DNA of 64,000 bases, taken from positions 1-64,000 of the forward strand of contig PHFX01000150.1 of NCBI GenBank assembly GCA_007618135.1, written 5' to 3'. The notes beneath the pieces were generated by a model, which saw only the letters and a list, made by a program, of their open reading frames with translations, was not told the origin of the DNA and searched no databases. Within the stretch, counting starts at the first letter, position 1; the number at the start of each line of letters is the position of its first letter. The translations under genes were made by a program, and so were the position numbers. Positions 51,060 to 60,699 of the stretch are shown piece by piece. This stretch comes from Candidatus Brocadia sp. WS118 (GTDB taxonomy: Bacteria > Planctomycetota > Brocadiia > Brocadiales > Brocadiaceae).

Positions 51060-51091
51060 CCTCTACTAATTGAACATTTTTAGCAAATAAT

Positions 51092-51523
51092 ATCTAAGGA
51101 ATACAGGAAAGCAGGAAAGATGGAGCTTGAATTTGAACAATTGACAGAAAACATCATTGCAGCATCCATTGAAGTTCATAAAACTCTTGGACCAGGTTTT
51201 CTGGAATCTGTTTATGAAAATGCACTTTCATTGGAATTCGAAACCCGTGACATTCCTTATAAGCGACAATGGGAAATATCTATATTTTACAACGGAAATG
51301 AAATAGGCAAGCACAGACTGGATATGTATGTTTTTAATAAATTTGTAGTTGAATTAAAGGCGATAAAGGAAATCACAAATGAACATTTTGCAATTGATCG
51401 TTCCTATTTGAAAGCAGCAAGACAAAGACACGGCTTGATCTTAAACTTTGCAAAACCAATTTTGGAAATAAAAAGAGTAATTTTTACAGAATAATATTCC
51501 TGATCTTCCTGCTTTCCTTAGAT
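51092..51523. repeat. imperfect inverted-repeat pair bounding GxxExxY copy 2
   Basis: Left arm 51092-51119 (ATCTAAGGAATACAGG and on) and right arm 51496-51523 (ending GCTTTCCTTAGAT) are inverted relatives: ATCTAAGGAA is exact at the outer edge and CAGGAA blocks recur inside. The sequence differs from the arms of copy 1 but the layout is the same. Confidence 0.65.
51120..51494 (+). CDS. GxxExxY family protein, copy 2
   Basis: 124 aa. Motif in LGPGFLESVYENALSLEF near residue 24; the PD-(D/E)xK-like part is HRLDMYVFNKFVVELKAIKE (D, E-x-K). Clearly homologous to, but divergent from, the copy at 49566. The left arm carries AGGAAAG that can serve as ribosome site. It separates cheY2 from cheR. No role in chemotaxis is known for the family; I read it as a mobile or parasitic cassette. 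Confidence 0.85.
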   Translation: MELEFEQLTENIIAASIEVHKTLGPGFLESVYENALSLEFETRDIPYKRQWEISIFYNGNEIGKHRLDMYVFNKFVVELKAIKEITNEHFAIDRSYLKAARQRHGLILNFAKPILEIKRVIFTE

Positions 51524-51552
51524 GTCATTTAAGATTTTTAAAGGAAATACCT

Positions 51553-52386
51553 GTGGACATCGATATCAACGATAAAGAATTTGGCCTTTTTCAGCGGTTA
51601 ATTTACAACGAAAGCGGAATAAATCTTACCTCCGCGAAAAAAGAATTATTGAAATCTCGCTTAACGAAGCGCTTACGAGAAAGATCGTTGATCTCATTTA
51701 AAGAATATTATCAATACATTACTGAAAAAGACACCACGGGTGAAGAACTGGTCAGTCTGCTGGATTGTATCTCCACAAACCTTACAGAATTTTTTAGAGA
51801 ATCGGTACATTTTGATTTCTTATCAGAAAAAGTACTTCCTGACTTATTTGAGAATAAAAGAAAAATACGGGAGAAAAAGATCAGAATATGGTGTGCAGGA
51901 TGTTCAACCGGTGAAGAGCCGTACAGTATTTCCATGATGCTGTCAGAATGCCCAGTACATCTTTCTGAATGGGATATAAAAATATTAGCTACCGATTTGT
52001 CAACCCGGGTATTAAAAAAGGCCACACAGGGAATATACGCAAAAGACCGATTAAAGGGCATTCCCCTTCAAATGCTCAACACGTATTTTAAAAAGGGAGT
52101 GCATAATCTCAAGGACTGTTATCAAATAAAGGATTCCTTGAAAAACATGATTGTATTTAGAAGGCTTAATCTGACCGATGAAATCTTTCCCTTTAAAGGA
52201 CAATTTGATTTTATATTTTGCAGGAATGTGATGATTTATTTTGACAAACAAACCCAGACTAAATTGGTATCAAAATTTTATAAACATCTTGCCCTTGATG
52301 GATATCTTTTTATAGGTCACTCTGAGAGCCTTGCTGGTACCGAAACCAGATTCCGGTATGTGCGCCCGACGATTTATCAGAAGTAA
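51553..52386 (+). CDS. cheR: chemotaxis protein methyltransferase CheR
   Basis: Methylates glutamates of MCPs with S-adenosylmethionine. 277 aa from a GTG start with AAGGAAA before it. The N-terminal helical part has SRLTKRLRERSLISFKEYYQ and CISTNLTEFFRES, where the usual T-x-FFR motif reads L-T-E-FFR. The SAM site is IRIWCAGCSTGEEPYSISMM. FDFIFCRNVMIYFDKQTQ follows. Counterpart of cheB 180 bp downstream. Confidence 0.96.
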   Translation: MDIDINDKEFGLFQRLIYNESGINLTSAKKELLKSRLTKRLRERSLISFKEYYQYITEKDTTGEELVSLLDCISTNLTEFFRESVHFDFLSEKVLPDLFENKRKIREKKIRIWCAGCSTGEEPYSISMMLSECPVHLSEWDIKILATDLSTRVLKKATQGIYAKDRLKGIPLQMLNTYFKKGVHNLKDCYQIKDSLKNMIVFRRLNLTDEIFPFKGQFDFIFCRNVMIYFDKQTQTKLVSKFYKHLALDGYLFIGHSESLAGTETRFRYVRPTIYQK

Positions 52387-52565
52387 CGATCGAGCAAATT
52401 TTTGCAGGGTTGGCCAGTGCCAGCCATGTTTAATCTCCTGTCTGCTTGCATACGTCGCGGCAGGAGGCAATTCTGGCAGGCGACATGACTTCGTGTCCTT
52501 TGTGTCTTTGTGGTTCAAACACATACATAAGTTAAAGACCAATGTAGTGGAAAAGGAGCTTTAAC
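52387..52565. other. cheR-cheB spacer with a solo CTTTGTG arm
   Basis: Contains TGTCCTTTGTGTCTTTGTGG at about 52494-52518, like the right arm of GxxExxY cassette 1, plus a degenerate palindrome around GCCAGTGCCAGCC and GCAGGAGGC. No gene. Possibly the footprint of a lost cassette. Confidence 0.5.
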
Positions 52566-53624
52566 ATGGCAAATAAAGTAAAGGTATTGATTGTAGATGA
52601 TTCTGCCGTAGTCAGAAAAATATTATCCACCGGCTTGAGCAAGGATCAAGGAATTGAAGTGGTAGGAACGGCTGCGGATCCGTTTATTGCCAGGGACAAA
52701 ATCATAAATTTAATGCCCGATGTAATCACCCTGGACGTAGAAATGCCCAGGATGGACGGCATCTCCTTTCTGCAAAGATTAATGACCTATCATCCTTTAC
52801 CGGTCATTATGGTCAGTTCCCTGACACAGGCAGGCTGTGAAACCACGTTGAAGGCTTTAGAAGTGGGTGCACTGGATTTTGTTGCTAAACCATCACTGGA
52901 TGTGTCTCAGACACTGAATGAGATAGTAACCGAATTGGCGGAAAAGATAAAAGAATCGGCAAGTGTTAAAGTCAAAAAGAAAGAATACGCTAAAAATACT
53001 AACCGTAAAGATGTAAACATCAGACGGACTCAGTCAAGTCATGCACTCATCAACAGCACGCACAAGATCGTTGCAATTGGGGCATCAACAGGAGGAACGG
53101 AGGCGCTCAAAGAAGTATTGGTGCAGATGCCTCCTGATGCCCCGGGAATATTGATCGTGCAGCATATGCCCCAGTTGTTTACAAAATCATTTGCTGACCG
53201 ATTGAATTCTCTTTGTTCTATCGAGGTGAGAGAGGCAAAGGATGGCGATAGCATTATTCCGGGTCTGGCGCTGATTGCGCCGGGAAATTACCACATGGAG
53301 TTACGAAGAAATGGCTCCCGATATTACATAACAACAAACCAGGCTCCACCGATTCGTCGCCATAGACCGTCTGTCGAGGTATTATTTGAATCGGTTGCCA
53401 AATACGCTGGTGCGAATGCCGTGGGCGTGATTATGACGGGTATGGGCGACGATGGTGCAAAAGGACTGTTAAAAATGAAAGAATCAGGCGCTAAAACAAT
53501 AGCCCAGGACGAAGATAGCTGCGTAGTATTTGGCATGCCCAAGGAAGCAATCAAATTAGGCGCGGCAGATACCGTCGTTCCGCTCAATAAAATTACCCCT
53601 TCTGTTTTATCGTTATTGAGTTAA
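52566..53624 (+). CDS. cheB: chemotaxis methylesterase CheB
   Basis: 352 aa. Receiver at 1-120 (KVLIVDDSAVVRKILSTGLS, phospho-Asp in VITLDVEMPRMDG, FVAKPS), linker, and esterase domain with the catalytic triad: Ser in IGASTGGTEALKEVLVQMP, His in IVQHMPQLFTKSFADRLN and Asp in IMTGMGDDGAKGLL. Removes methyl groups from MCPs and deamidates them. AAAGGAG precedes the ATG. Last gene of the chemotaxis cluster. Confidence 0.97.
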   Translation: MANKVKVLIVDDSAVVRKILSTGLSKDQGIEVVGTAADPFIARDKIINLMPDVITLDVEMPRMDGISFLQRLMTYHPLPVIMVSSLTQAGCETTLKALEVGALDFVAKPSLDVSQTLNEIVTELAEKIKESASVKVKKKEYAKNTNRKDVNIRRTQSSHALINSTHKIVAIGASTGGTEALKEVLVQMPPDAPGILIVQHMPQLFTKSFADRLNSLCSIEVREAKDGDSIIPGLALIAPGNYHMELRRNGSRYYITTNQAPPIRRHRPSVEVLFESVAKYAGANAVGVIMTGMGDDGAKGLLKMKESGAKTIAQDEDSCVVFGMPKEAIKLGAADTVVPLNKITPSVLSLLS

Positions 53625-53669
53625 GCCGCAGATGTTCACGGGAATGCTATTTTGTTTAGAAAAGAACCT

Positions 53670-53750
53670 GATAGGGGTAGGGAAGGCTTCACCTCTCCTC
53701 CCTCCGAACCATACAGGCAGTTCTCCCGCATACAGCTCTCCGGTCGGTGA
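53670..53750 (-). mobile_element. group II intron fragment
   Basis: On the minus strand AGCTGTATGCGGGAGAACTG and CCTGTATGGTTCGGAGGGAG form the hairpin and conserved GGTTCGGAGGG tract seen in bacterial group II introns close to the maturase gene, and CCTTCCCTACCCCTATC resembles intron 3' terminal sequence. No reverse transcriptase is present, so only about 80 bp remain between cheB and phoU. Confidence 0.55.
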
Positions 53751-53772
53751 TTATCCCGCCAGGATTGACAGA

Positions 53773-54438
53773 TTAATACTTCGACACGTTTATTTCTTCC
53801 ATTCTTCCCGTGACCATAAAGACAATCCTTTCGGCGATGTTGGTAACCCTGTCCGCAATGCGTTCCAGATTGTGAGACACCCAGGTGAGATAGGTGGCCA
53901 TGTGAATTATCCTCGGGTTTTCCATCATCATGACCAGGAGTTCCCGGTAAATCTGGTCATGAAGGGCATCTACCTGATCATCTTCATTGCAGATACGTCT
54001 TGCCGTTTCTGTATCCCTGTTAACAAACGCCTTGAGGCATTTGTCAAGCATAGACAGCCCTATGTCTGCCATCCTGGGGATATCGATCAGAGGCTTCACC
54101 AGTGGTCCTTCGCCAAGTAAAATATTTATCTTTGCAATTCCCTCTGCATGATCACCCATGCGTTCGAGATCCGTTACGATGCTCAGGATAGAAGTCAACT
54201 CCCTCAAGTCAACCGCCATCGGTTGTTGTGTGGCGATAAGAGAAATACACTTTTCTTCAATATCAAAACGCTTTTTATTTATGAGAAGATCGTTCTTTAC
54301 AATTTCCTTGGATGCAGCTATATCTCTTTTTTGTAACGATTCCACAGATTTTCGTATAGCGTTTGACACCATTTCTCCCATAAACAACACTTCGTCCTCA
54401 AGCGTTTTTAATGCTTTATGATAAGCCTCTCGTGTCAT
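53773..54438 (-). CDS. phoU: phosphate transport regulator PhoU
   Basis: 221 aa, two PhoU helical repeats: EDEVLFMGEMVSNAIRKSVE near residue 13 and DKCLKAFVNRDTETARRICN near 130, with the metal-binding helices SIVTDLERMGDHAEGIAKIN and VSHNLERIADRVTNIAERIV. It couples the Pst transporter to the phosphate two-component sensor and keeps the regulon off when phosphate is high. Last gene of the leftward porin-pstSCAB-phoU order, 109 bp behind pstB. Confidence 0.96.
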   Translation of the reverse strand: MTREAYHKALKTLEDEVLFMGEMVSNAIRKSVESLQKRDIAASKEIVKNDLLINKKRFDIEEKCISLIATQQPMAVDLRELTSILSIVTDLERMGDHAEGIAKINILLGEGPLVKPLIDIPRMADIGLSMLDKCLKAFVNRDTETARRICNEDDQVDALHDQIYRELLVMMMENPRIIHMATYLTWVSHNLERIADRVTNIAERIVFMVTGRMEEINVSKY

Positions 54439-54547
54439 CGTTTCTCCTCATATTTATTTTAAAATCAGGTTACTTATTTTCACAGAACCACACTGACACG
54501 ATAACCTGTGTTCCACCGTGTCCAACCGGATACTTTCTGCAACAAAT

Positions 54548-55327
54548 TTACCCAAATCTTCCTGTTATGTAATCTTCCGTCTGTTTTTCCAGTGGGTTGG
54601 TAAATATCTCTGTGGTAATATTAAATTCAACCAGTTTGCCAAGCATAAAAAAACCCGTATAGTCTGATATCCTGGCCGCCTGCTGCATGTTGTGGGTGAC
54701 AATGATAACCGTATAATCCTTTTTCAAATCACAGAGCATGTCTTCTATCTTGGCAGTGGCAATGGGGTCTAGGGCTGAACAAGGCTCGTCCAGTAAGATA
54801 ATCTCTGGTTCCATGGCGATTGCCCGTGCAATACAAATTCGCTGTTGCTGTCCTCCGGAAAGATCAAGGGCGTTGGTATGAAGTCTGTCTTTTACTTCGT
54901 CCCAGAGTGCGCCCTTTTTAAGAGCTTTTTCGCAAATGTCATCAAGGGCACCCCTTTTTCTGATACCCATAAGCCGCGGACCGTAAATAACGTTTTCATA
55001 AATGGTTTTGGGAAAGGGATTGGGCTTTTGAAAAACCATACCGACTCTTCTTCTGAGTTCTGTTACATCAATCGCAGGACTATAGATGTCCTGGTCATCG
55101 ATTTTAATGCACCCTTCGATCGTTACACTTTCTATAAGGTCATTCATGCGGTTTAAACATCTGATTAAAGTGGATTTCCCGCACCCGGAAGGTCCGATAA
55201 AAGAGGTAATTTTTTTCTTCGAAATATCAAGGGCTATGCTCTTGAGTGCCTTGACTTTACCATAATAAAGAGACAGGTCTATGATATTTACAATCGGTTC
55301 GGGAACGTTTATGCGCTCTTTTGCCAT
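54548..55327 (-). CDS. pstB: phosphate ABC transporter ATP-binding protein
   Basis: 259 aa. Walker [21 protein letters not shown], signature [18 protein letters not shown], Walker [18 protein letters not shown] and switch His in [15 protein letters not shown]. Powers Pst[19 protein letters not shown] is PstB-typical. It is separated from pstA by 447 bp filled with hairpin repeats, unlike the tight spacing of the other pst genes. Confidence 0.97.
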   Translation of the reverse strand: MAKERINVPEPIVNIIDLSLYYGKVKALKSIALDISKKKITSFIGPSGCGKSTLIRCLNRMNDLIESVTIEGCIKIDDQDIYSPAIDVTELRRRVGMVFQKPNPFPKTIYENVIYGPRLMGIRKRGALDDICEKALKKGALWDEVKDRLHTNALDLSGGQQQRICIARAIAMEPEIILLDEPCSALDPIATAKIEDMLCDLKKDYTVIIVTHNMQQAARISDYTGFFMLGKLVEFNITTEIFTNPLEKQTEDYITGRFG

Positions 55328-55774
55328 AATAATTTACTACGAATAATTACAAATTCACCTCACGGTGAAATGAATAATCTTCCATCGTCTTCACACTATT
55401 TTCCCATCCATCAGTCTTCGTTTTCAATTCCCCCGATATTACACAAGGAATTTCAAACCAAGATTCTTCGGTCTCTTCACTCCCTCAGAATGACACCATT
55501 TGTCATTCTGAGCGAAGCGAAGAATCTATGTATAGGAATTTCAATGTGAAATTGTAGCGCTGGGGTTTATCCCCGGCAATTGGCCGACCACAAGGGATCG
55601 GCGCTACGTCTCAAAAGATGCATTCAAAGAAAAAAGTCGTTGGGGTTTCGTCTTTTAAAACCCAACCTAATTCAATGTTTAGGAATTTCAATTACCCCAC
55701 ATAATCCCCCGTTTACGGGGGGAAACAGGGGGGAAAGTCGCTGAAGGCCTAATTTATGCAGTAAATCGTTATTT
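55328..55774. repeat. hairpin-repeat block between pstA and pstB
   Basis: Modules in order: AAGGAATTTCAAACC (55445-55459); a palindromic element 55461-55528 with arms AGATTCTTCG/CGAAGAATCT and CAGAATGACA/TGTCATTCTG; AGGAATTTCAATG (55534-55546); a GTAGCGC...GCGCTAC hairpin (55553-55607) with ATCCCC/GGGGAT-like and CCGACC/GGATCGG parts; AATGTTTAGGAATTTCAATT (55675-55694); and a CCCCCGTTTACGGGGGG hairpin (55706-55722). The block recurs near 62.9-63.4 kb. Confidence 0.85.
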
Positions 55775-57373
55775 TTACATTGCCCCGGTATTGTACCATT
55801 TTTTCAGTTTATTTCTTACCACAATGGCTGTAAGGTTAAGGGTAAGCACCGTAAAGAGCAACACGAGGGTTGTGGTATAGACCATAGGAATAGCAGCCTC
55901 TACATTGGGTGATTGAAATCCTACGTCATAAATATGAAACCCCAGGTGCATAAATTTTCTCTCCAGATGGATATAGGGAAAGTGACTGTCAATTGGCAAA
56001 GAGGGCGCTAGTTTCACGACGCCGGTAATCATCAGGGGCGCAACTTCTCCGGCTGCCCTTGCCATAGCCAGAATAGTGCCCGTAAGTATGCCTGGGGTAG
56101 CCTGCGGTATCACCACTTTCCACAGTGTTTCAATCTTTGTAGCGCCAAGCGCATAAGAAGCTTCCCGTAAAGCCTTGGGGACAGAAGAGAGCCCCTCCTC
56201 CGTTGCCACCACAACTACCGGCACCGTCAGGAGCGACAGGGTGAGCGCTGCCCATAAGATACCACCGGTTCCATACGTAGGGGCTGGCAGTGATTCAGAA
56301 AAGAAGAGTTTATCAATACCTCCGCCAAAAAAATAGATAAAAAAACCAAGACCGAAGACACCAAAGACAATGGACGGCACACCCGCCAGATTGCTCACTG
56401 ATATTCTCACCAACCTGGAAATAAAACTGTCGCCTGCATATTCTTTAAGGTATACCGCCGTCAAAACTCCCAGGGGGACAACGGCAATGCTCATGATCAG
56501 CACCATCATAACCGTCCCGAAAATAGCGGGAAACACGCCGCCCTCGGTATTCGCCTCACGCGGTTCGCCCCAGATAAACTCCCAGAATTTTGAGATATAA
56601 AATCTCATTTTAGCAAAGACTCCCATCTCATTCGGCATAGAGATACGGACGATCTGAAATACGGGCACCATCTTTTCCCTGCCATCCGCAAGAAGCACAA
56701 CGACCTCTTTTTCCCTCGCCTTCACGTAAAACCCGGCAAGAGTATCTTCTTTTTCCCGGTATATTTTTTCCAGGTGTTCTATCTTAGTATTTAGCGCAGC
56801 GGCTCTTTTCTGAATCTTTTCAGAGGGCTGTAGTAACGTCAGACGTTTTAATTCAAGACGGATTTTTTCCATCCGGTAATTTATATTACCAATTTCCTTT
56901 TTCTCTATGTACCGTATCTTTTTATAAAGGGCGTGGCTCTCTCCGAGCAAAGAAGCCATGCTTTCTGTTTCCAGGGGTTTAACGCCGCCATCCAGTCGTA
57001 AACCATGTAAAAAGCCATACAGGTTGCCCCATTCGCGTCTTTCAAAAGTCAGTGCATGAACCGGGTAAGTCTGAGATACAATTTCTGCGTTGTCTATCCA
57101 CCGGAAGTCCATTCCATAGACGTCCCTGTTGCCAACTTTAACTTTTGTCCGGTAAGCATCTTTTTGATGGGGAACAGACTCCCTCTTAGCAACTTCTCCC
57201 AAAATCACTGTACCGTCCTGAAGTGTAAACTGAACGATCTTGCGAGGCCAGAAGATGCCAAATCCGTTGATCATAATTAGCACAACCAAACCGGAAATCA
57301 TCAGGAGACAGGCCGTCAGTGTTCCGCCCGTCAGCCATATATAAGGGTTGCCTGATCTCAGAAAATTTTTCAT
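55775..57373 (-). CDS. pstA: phosphate ABC transporter permease PstA with long N-terminal extension
   Basis: 532 aa, against about 290 for E. coli PstA. One membrane segment at residues 13-36, then about 220 extra residues with an SH3-like start (IVQFTLQDGTVILGEVAKRE), a coiled coil (about 140-205) and VVLLADGREKMVPVFQIVRI. The permease part (about 285-530) has VPLGVLTAVYLKEYAGD, and the EAA loop in ALREASYALGATKIETLWKV followed by VIPQATPGILTGTILAMARA. Long PstA forms occur in other bacteria. The start overlaps the pstC stop by 4 bp. Confidence 0.94.
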   Translation of the reverse strand: MKNFLRSGNPYIWLTGGTLTACLLMISGLVVLIMINGFGIFWPRKIVQFTLQDGTVILGEVAKRESVPHQKDAYRTKVKVGNRDVYGMDFRWIDNAEIVSQTYPVHALTFERREWGNLYGFLHGLRLDGGVKPLETESMASLLGESHALYKKIRYIEKKEIGNINYRMEKIRLELKRLTLLQPSEKIQKRAAALNTKIEHLEKIYREKEDTLAGFYVKAREKEVVVLLADGREKMVPVFQIVRISMPNEMGVFAKMRFYISKFWEFIWGEPREANTEGGVFPAIFGTVMMVLIMSIAVVPLGVLTAVYLKEYAGDSFISRLVRISVSNLAGVPSIVFGVFGLGFFIYFFGGGIDKLFFSESLPAPTYGTGGILWAALTLSLLTVPVVVVATEEGLSSVPKALREASYALGATKIETLWKVVIPQATPGILTGTILAMARAAGEVAPLMITGVVKLAPSLPIDSHFPYIHLERKFMHLGFHIYDVGFQSPNVEAAIPMVYTTTLVLLFTVLTLNLTAIVVRNKLKKWYNTGAM

Positions 57374-59697
57374 AATTTACTATACCTGAGCTTCATTCTT
57401 TGTCTGACCGTTTCCGCAACGGTATTGACAACAAAGGTGGTCACAAAGAGGAGTAACGAAGCGAGAAAAAGCACCCGGTAGAGTGTCCCCCCATGCGGCG
57501 CCTCAGGAATCTCAACCGCAATATTCGCAGAAAGCGCCCGGAATCCGTTGAATAAATTCCAGTCCATAATGGGGGTGTTACCCGTCGCCATGAGCACAAT
57601 CATAGTTTCACCCACGGCCCTGCCAAACCCGATCATGACGGCCGAAAAGATTCCGGGACTTGCCGTGGGCAATACCACCCTGACTGCGGTCTGCCATGGA
57701 GTGGCGCCCAAGGCAAGGGAGGCCGATCTGAGGCTGTTGGGAACATTGCTCATGGCGTCTTCCGATATAGTAAAGATAAGGGGAATCACGGCAAATCCCA
57801 TAGCAATACCCACCAGAAGGGCATTTCTCTGGTCATATGGTAATCCAAGGATATGGGAAAGCCATTCCCGGTAATCGCCTTCAAGAAAGAGGGCCTCGTA
57901 CCCGCCACCAAGCCGAATCGATATATATACAGCGCCAATAATGAACGGTATTAAGAAGATCGCCTCTATTCCGTAACGGTACCAGCCCTTTCCGAATACC
58001 GGCAGGATCTTCCAGCAAAAAATGGCTACAACAATGGAAAGAGTAATAAAAAATGGCATGATAATAATCGCAGGAAATATTCTCTCCATGAATGGCGCAA
58101 GCCAGAGTCCAGCAAGAAAACCAAGGATTACGCTGGGAAGCGCCGCCATGATTTCAATAACCGGCTTTATTATTTTCAGGGAATTGTGGAGAAACTGGGA
58201 GGTATACAACGCCGCAAAGATGCCGATAGGCACTGCAATGATCAGGGCATAAATAGTGCCTTTGATCGTGCCGAAGATAAGCGGTGTCAGGCTTAGCTTT
58301 GGTTCAAAATCATCCGTGCCACCGGTAGACTGCCAGACAAACTCCGGTTTTTCATAACCCTCATACCATACCCTGCCAAAGAGGGTTTTTAAGGTTGTTT
58401 CCGGGTGTGGGTTTGTAATGTGCCATTGCAAGAGACGTCCCTTTGCATCGGCAATCATTATACCGTTTGCCCTTGGCGAAAAGGACAGCGTGGACGCCTG
58501 TGCGTCTGTCGCGAATTTTAACAGTGTCTGCTCAGAGGTTGCATGGTTGAGGTGGATTGTTCCATCCGCTGCCGCTGTAACGAAACCCTTATCCCTCTGT
58601 GAAGCATCAATTCCCATGACCGGGGCGCCGTGAGAGGCAAGGGTATGCACCTTTTTCAGTGCCCATCCTGAAGATGACAGCTCATCTCTTACCTGCATCC
58701 AAACATGCACTCCGCCACTGGCATCGCCGACGACAAGGGAAACATCTCCTAATAAAAACCCCAACGCAGTTACTGCACTTTCTGATACTTTTACCGTTTC
58801 AACAAGAAAGGGGTTTTCTCTGTCCCTTATGTTTATGTGAAATAACTCGCCTGAAGGCGTCCCCGCATAAAGATTTTCCATAAAGAGGTCAAGCGCCAGG
58901 GAAGTTATTTCAGTTTTGCTCCTCTGTTCTGTCAAAGTTCCTAACGGATTATCTGCTGGCTGTACTACCTCGGGTTCTCCCTTAGCCAGCCCGCCCGTAT
59001 GCTCCTTTTGCGAAAGATGAAAAACAGGAAGGGAAGGTTGATTTAGGCCCTGTTTTATGAAAAGACCGGTAATATCTTTCTGAATTTCCTTTTTTTCTCC
59101 GTTACCAACAAGTGTTTTTTCGGCTTCAGAAGCTATAAGGACGGCGTGGTTATCAGTGGTATAAACGGCAGTAACGGTTGTACTGTCGTCTCCCCGGGAA
59201 GTAACACAGTGGATTCCTCCTTTCTGATTGTCTAACGGAATCCAGCATTCTTCAGATACTTCAGGGATAACGGCACGTCTGTCGCCTTCAAATGATTCAG
59301 AAAAAGTGATAGAGACCGTGAAGATTTTTCCATCACTGGTTCCCAGGATAAGACGATTGCGGTCTTTATCAGCCGACGTTATGACAGAGCCATTCGGGAT
59401 GGCAACATGGTATCTTTTCAGGATTACACCATCGTGCAGAGAAATAAATTCCACCGTACCGTTGTTGTACATAACATAGGCAACCTCCTGGTGATCGTCT
59501 ACCCCCACGGACATTACCGTACCATGCACGGAGTAAGCATCCTCCTTTGTTACCATGGCGCCTTGTAAAAGCGGATATACCTCCAGGAAGATAAAAACAA
59601 ATAAGGCCAGGATAACTAAAACAGTAACCGCTCCGCCGAACCTGATAGCCCAACGGGCGGCTGTGTCGGCAATTTTTCTTCGCTTCAGACTTTTCAT
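57370..59697 (-). CDS. pstC: phosphate ABC transporter permease PstC with inserted beta-propeller-like domain
   Basis: 775 aa, against about 320 for E. coli PstC. A membrane segment at residues 18-40 is followed by some 400 residues outside the membrane with WD40/propeller-like repeats (for example TVMSVGVDDHQEVAYVMYNN, NRLILGTSDGKIFTVSITFS, GFVTAAADGTIHLNHATSEQ). The permease domain occupies about 460-770 and includes PIGIFAALYTSQFL, EIMAALPSVILGFLAGLWLA and the EAA loop SLRSASLALGATPWQTAVRV. Enlarged PstC proteins are known elsewhere, e.g. pseudomonads. Three bp behind pstS and overlapping pstA. Confidence 0.94.
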   Translation of the reverse strand: MKSLKRRKIADTAARWAIRFGGAVTVLVILALFVFIFLEVYPLLQGAMVTKEDAYSVHGTVMSVGVDDHQEVAYVMYNNGTVEFISLHDGVILKRYHVAIPNGSVITSADKDRNRLILGTSDGKIFTVSITFSESFEGDRRAVIPEVSEECWIPLDNQKGGIHCVTSRGDDSTTVTAVYTTDNHAVLIASEAEKTLVGNGEKKEIQKDITGLFIKQGLNQPSLPVFHLSQKEHTGGLAKGEPEVVQPADNPLGTLTEQRSKTEITSLALDLFMENLYAGTPSGELFHINIRDRENPFLVETVKVSESAVTALGFLLGDVSLVVGDASGGVHVWMQVRDELSSSGWALKKVHTLASHGAPVMGIDASQRDKGFVTAAADGTIHLNHATSEQTLLKFATDAQASTLSFSPRANGIMIADAKGRLLQWHITNPHPETTLKTLFGRVWYEGYEKPEFVWQSTGGTDDFEPKLSLTPLIFGTIKGTIYALIIAVPIGIFAALYTSQFLHNSLKIIKPVIEIMAALPSVILGFLAGLWLAPFMERIFPAIIIMPFFITLSIVVAIFCWKILPVFGKGWYRYGIEAIFLIPFIIGAVYISIRLGGGYEALFLEGDYREWLSHILGLPYDQRNALLVGIAMGFAVIPLIFTISEDAMSNVPNSLRSASLALGATPWQTAVRVVLPTASPGIFSAVMIGFGRAVGETMIVLMATGNTPIMDWNLFNGFRALSANIAVEIPEAPHGGTLYRVLFLASLLLFVTTFVVNTVAETVRQRMKLRYSKL

Positions 59698-59700
59698 GAA

Positions 59701-60675
59701 TTATTCTGTTTTTTTCACTTCCTCTTCAACAACGGATGCCGGTAAAGGTAAGTAACCGTCTTTTACAACCACTTCCTGTCCCTCTTTGCTCAGGATAAAT
59801 TTTACAAATTCCTTAACCAGAGGATCAAGCGGCTGCCCCGGCTTCTTATTAATATAGACATAGAGAAACCTTGCCAGTGGATAAGAACCATTCATAACAT
59901 TTTTCATGTCAGCTTCTTTATAGGGTTCTCCTTCCTTAAACGAAAGGGGTATAGCACGCACGCCGGATGTCTGATAGCCAATGCCACTGTAACCCACGGC
60001 GTACCGGTCTTCGGTTGCACCCTGTACAACGGAAGCGGAACCTGGTTGTTCCTTTACGGTACTCTTGAAATCGCCCTTATAGAGGGCACGTTCCTTAAAA
60101 TAACCATAGGTGCCTGAGGCAGAATTACGCCCGTACAGACTTATTGGTTTGGCTGCCCAATCCCCGGTTAAGCCGAGCTGTCCCCATGTGGTAATATCTG
60201 ACTTGTATCCACCCTTACGGGTCTTTGAAAAGATGGCATCGACCTGTGGCATACTTAAACCCTTCAGAGGATTATCCATGTTTACATACACGGCAAGTGC
60301 ATCCAGGGATGTCCTGATGGCTGTGGGTCTATAGCCATATTTATTTTCAAAGGCATCAATTTCCGTCGGCTTCATAGCCCTGCTCATGGGCCCCATCTGT
60401 GCTGTGCCTGAAATTAAGGCAGGCGGCGCAGTGGTAGAACCCTTGCCTTCTATCTGAACCTTTATATTCGGGTACACCCTGTTAAATCCCTCTGCCCAGT
60501 AAGTCATGAGGTTGTTCATGGTATCAGAACCAATGCTGTTCAGGTTTCCCGAAACGCCGCCCACCTTGACATACGGTTTCAAAGGGTCATTAGCCACAAC
60601 GATTCTGCTTGCTATAGCCAATCCCACCAGACTAAAACAAAAAATCGTTATTGAAAGCCATGTTTTTCTTACCAT
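59701..60675 (-). CDS. pstS: periplasmic phosphate-binding protein
   Basis: Captures phosphate for PstCAB. The start at 60675 gives a signal peptide (VRKTWLSITIFCFSLVGLAI) and has AAAGGAG ten bases before it; the frame opens 19 codons earlier. SIGSDTMNNLMTYWAEGFNR is the phosphate-binding loop, IEGKGSTTAPPALISGTAQM a further ligand region, and LYGRNSASGTYGYFKERALY the SGT motif. About 324 aa precursor. It follows the porin gene by 192 bp. Confidence 0.95.
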   Translation of the reverse strand: MVRKTWLSITIFCFSLVGLAIASRIVVANDPLKPYVKVGGVSGNLNSIGSDTMNNLMTYWAEGFNRVYPNIKVQIEGKGSTTAPPALISGTAQMGPMSRAMKPTEIDAFENKYGYRPTAIRTSLDALAVYVNMDNPLKGLSMPQVDAIFSKTRKGGYKSDITTWGQLGLTGDWAAKPISLYGRNSASGTYGYFKERALYKGDFKSTVKEQPGSASVVQGATEDRYAVGYSGIGYQTSGVRAIPLSFKEGEPYKEADMKNVMNGSYPLARFLYVYINKKPGQPLDPLVKEFVKFILSKEGQEVVVKDGYLPLPASVVEEEVKKTE

Positions 60676-60699
60676 AGACTTTTTTCTCCTTTCGGTGTC

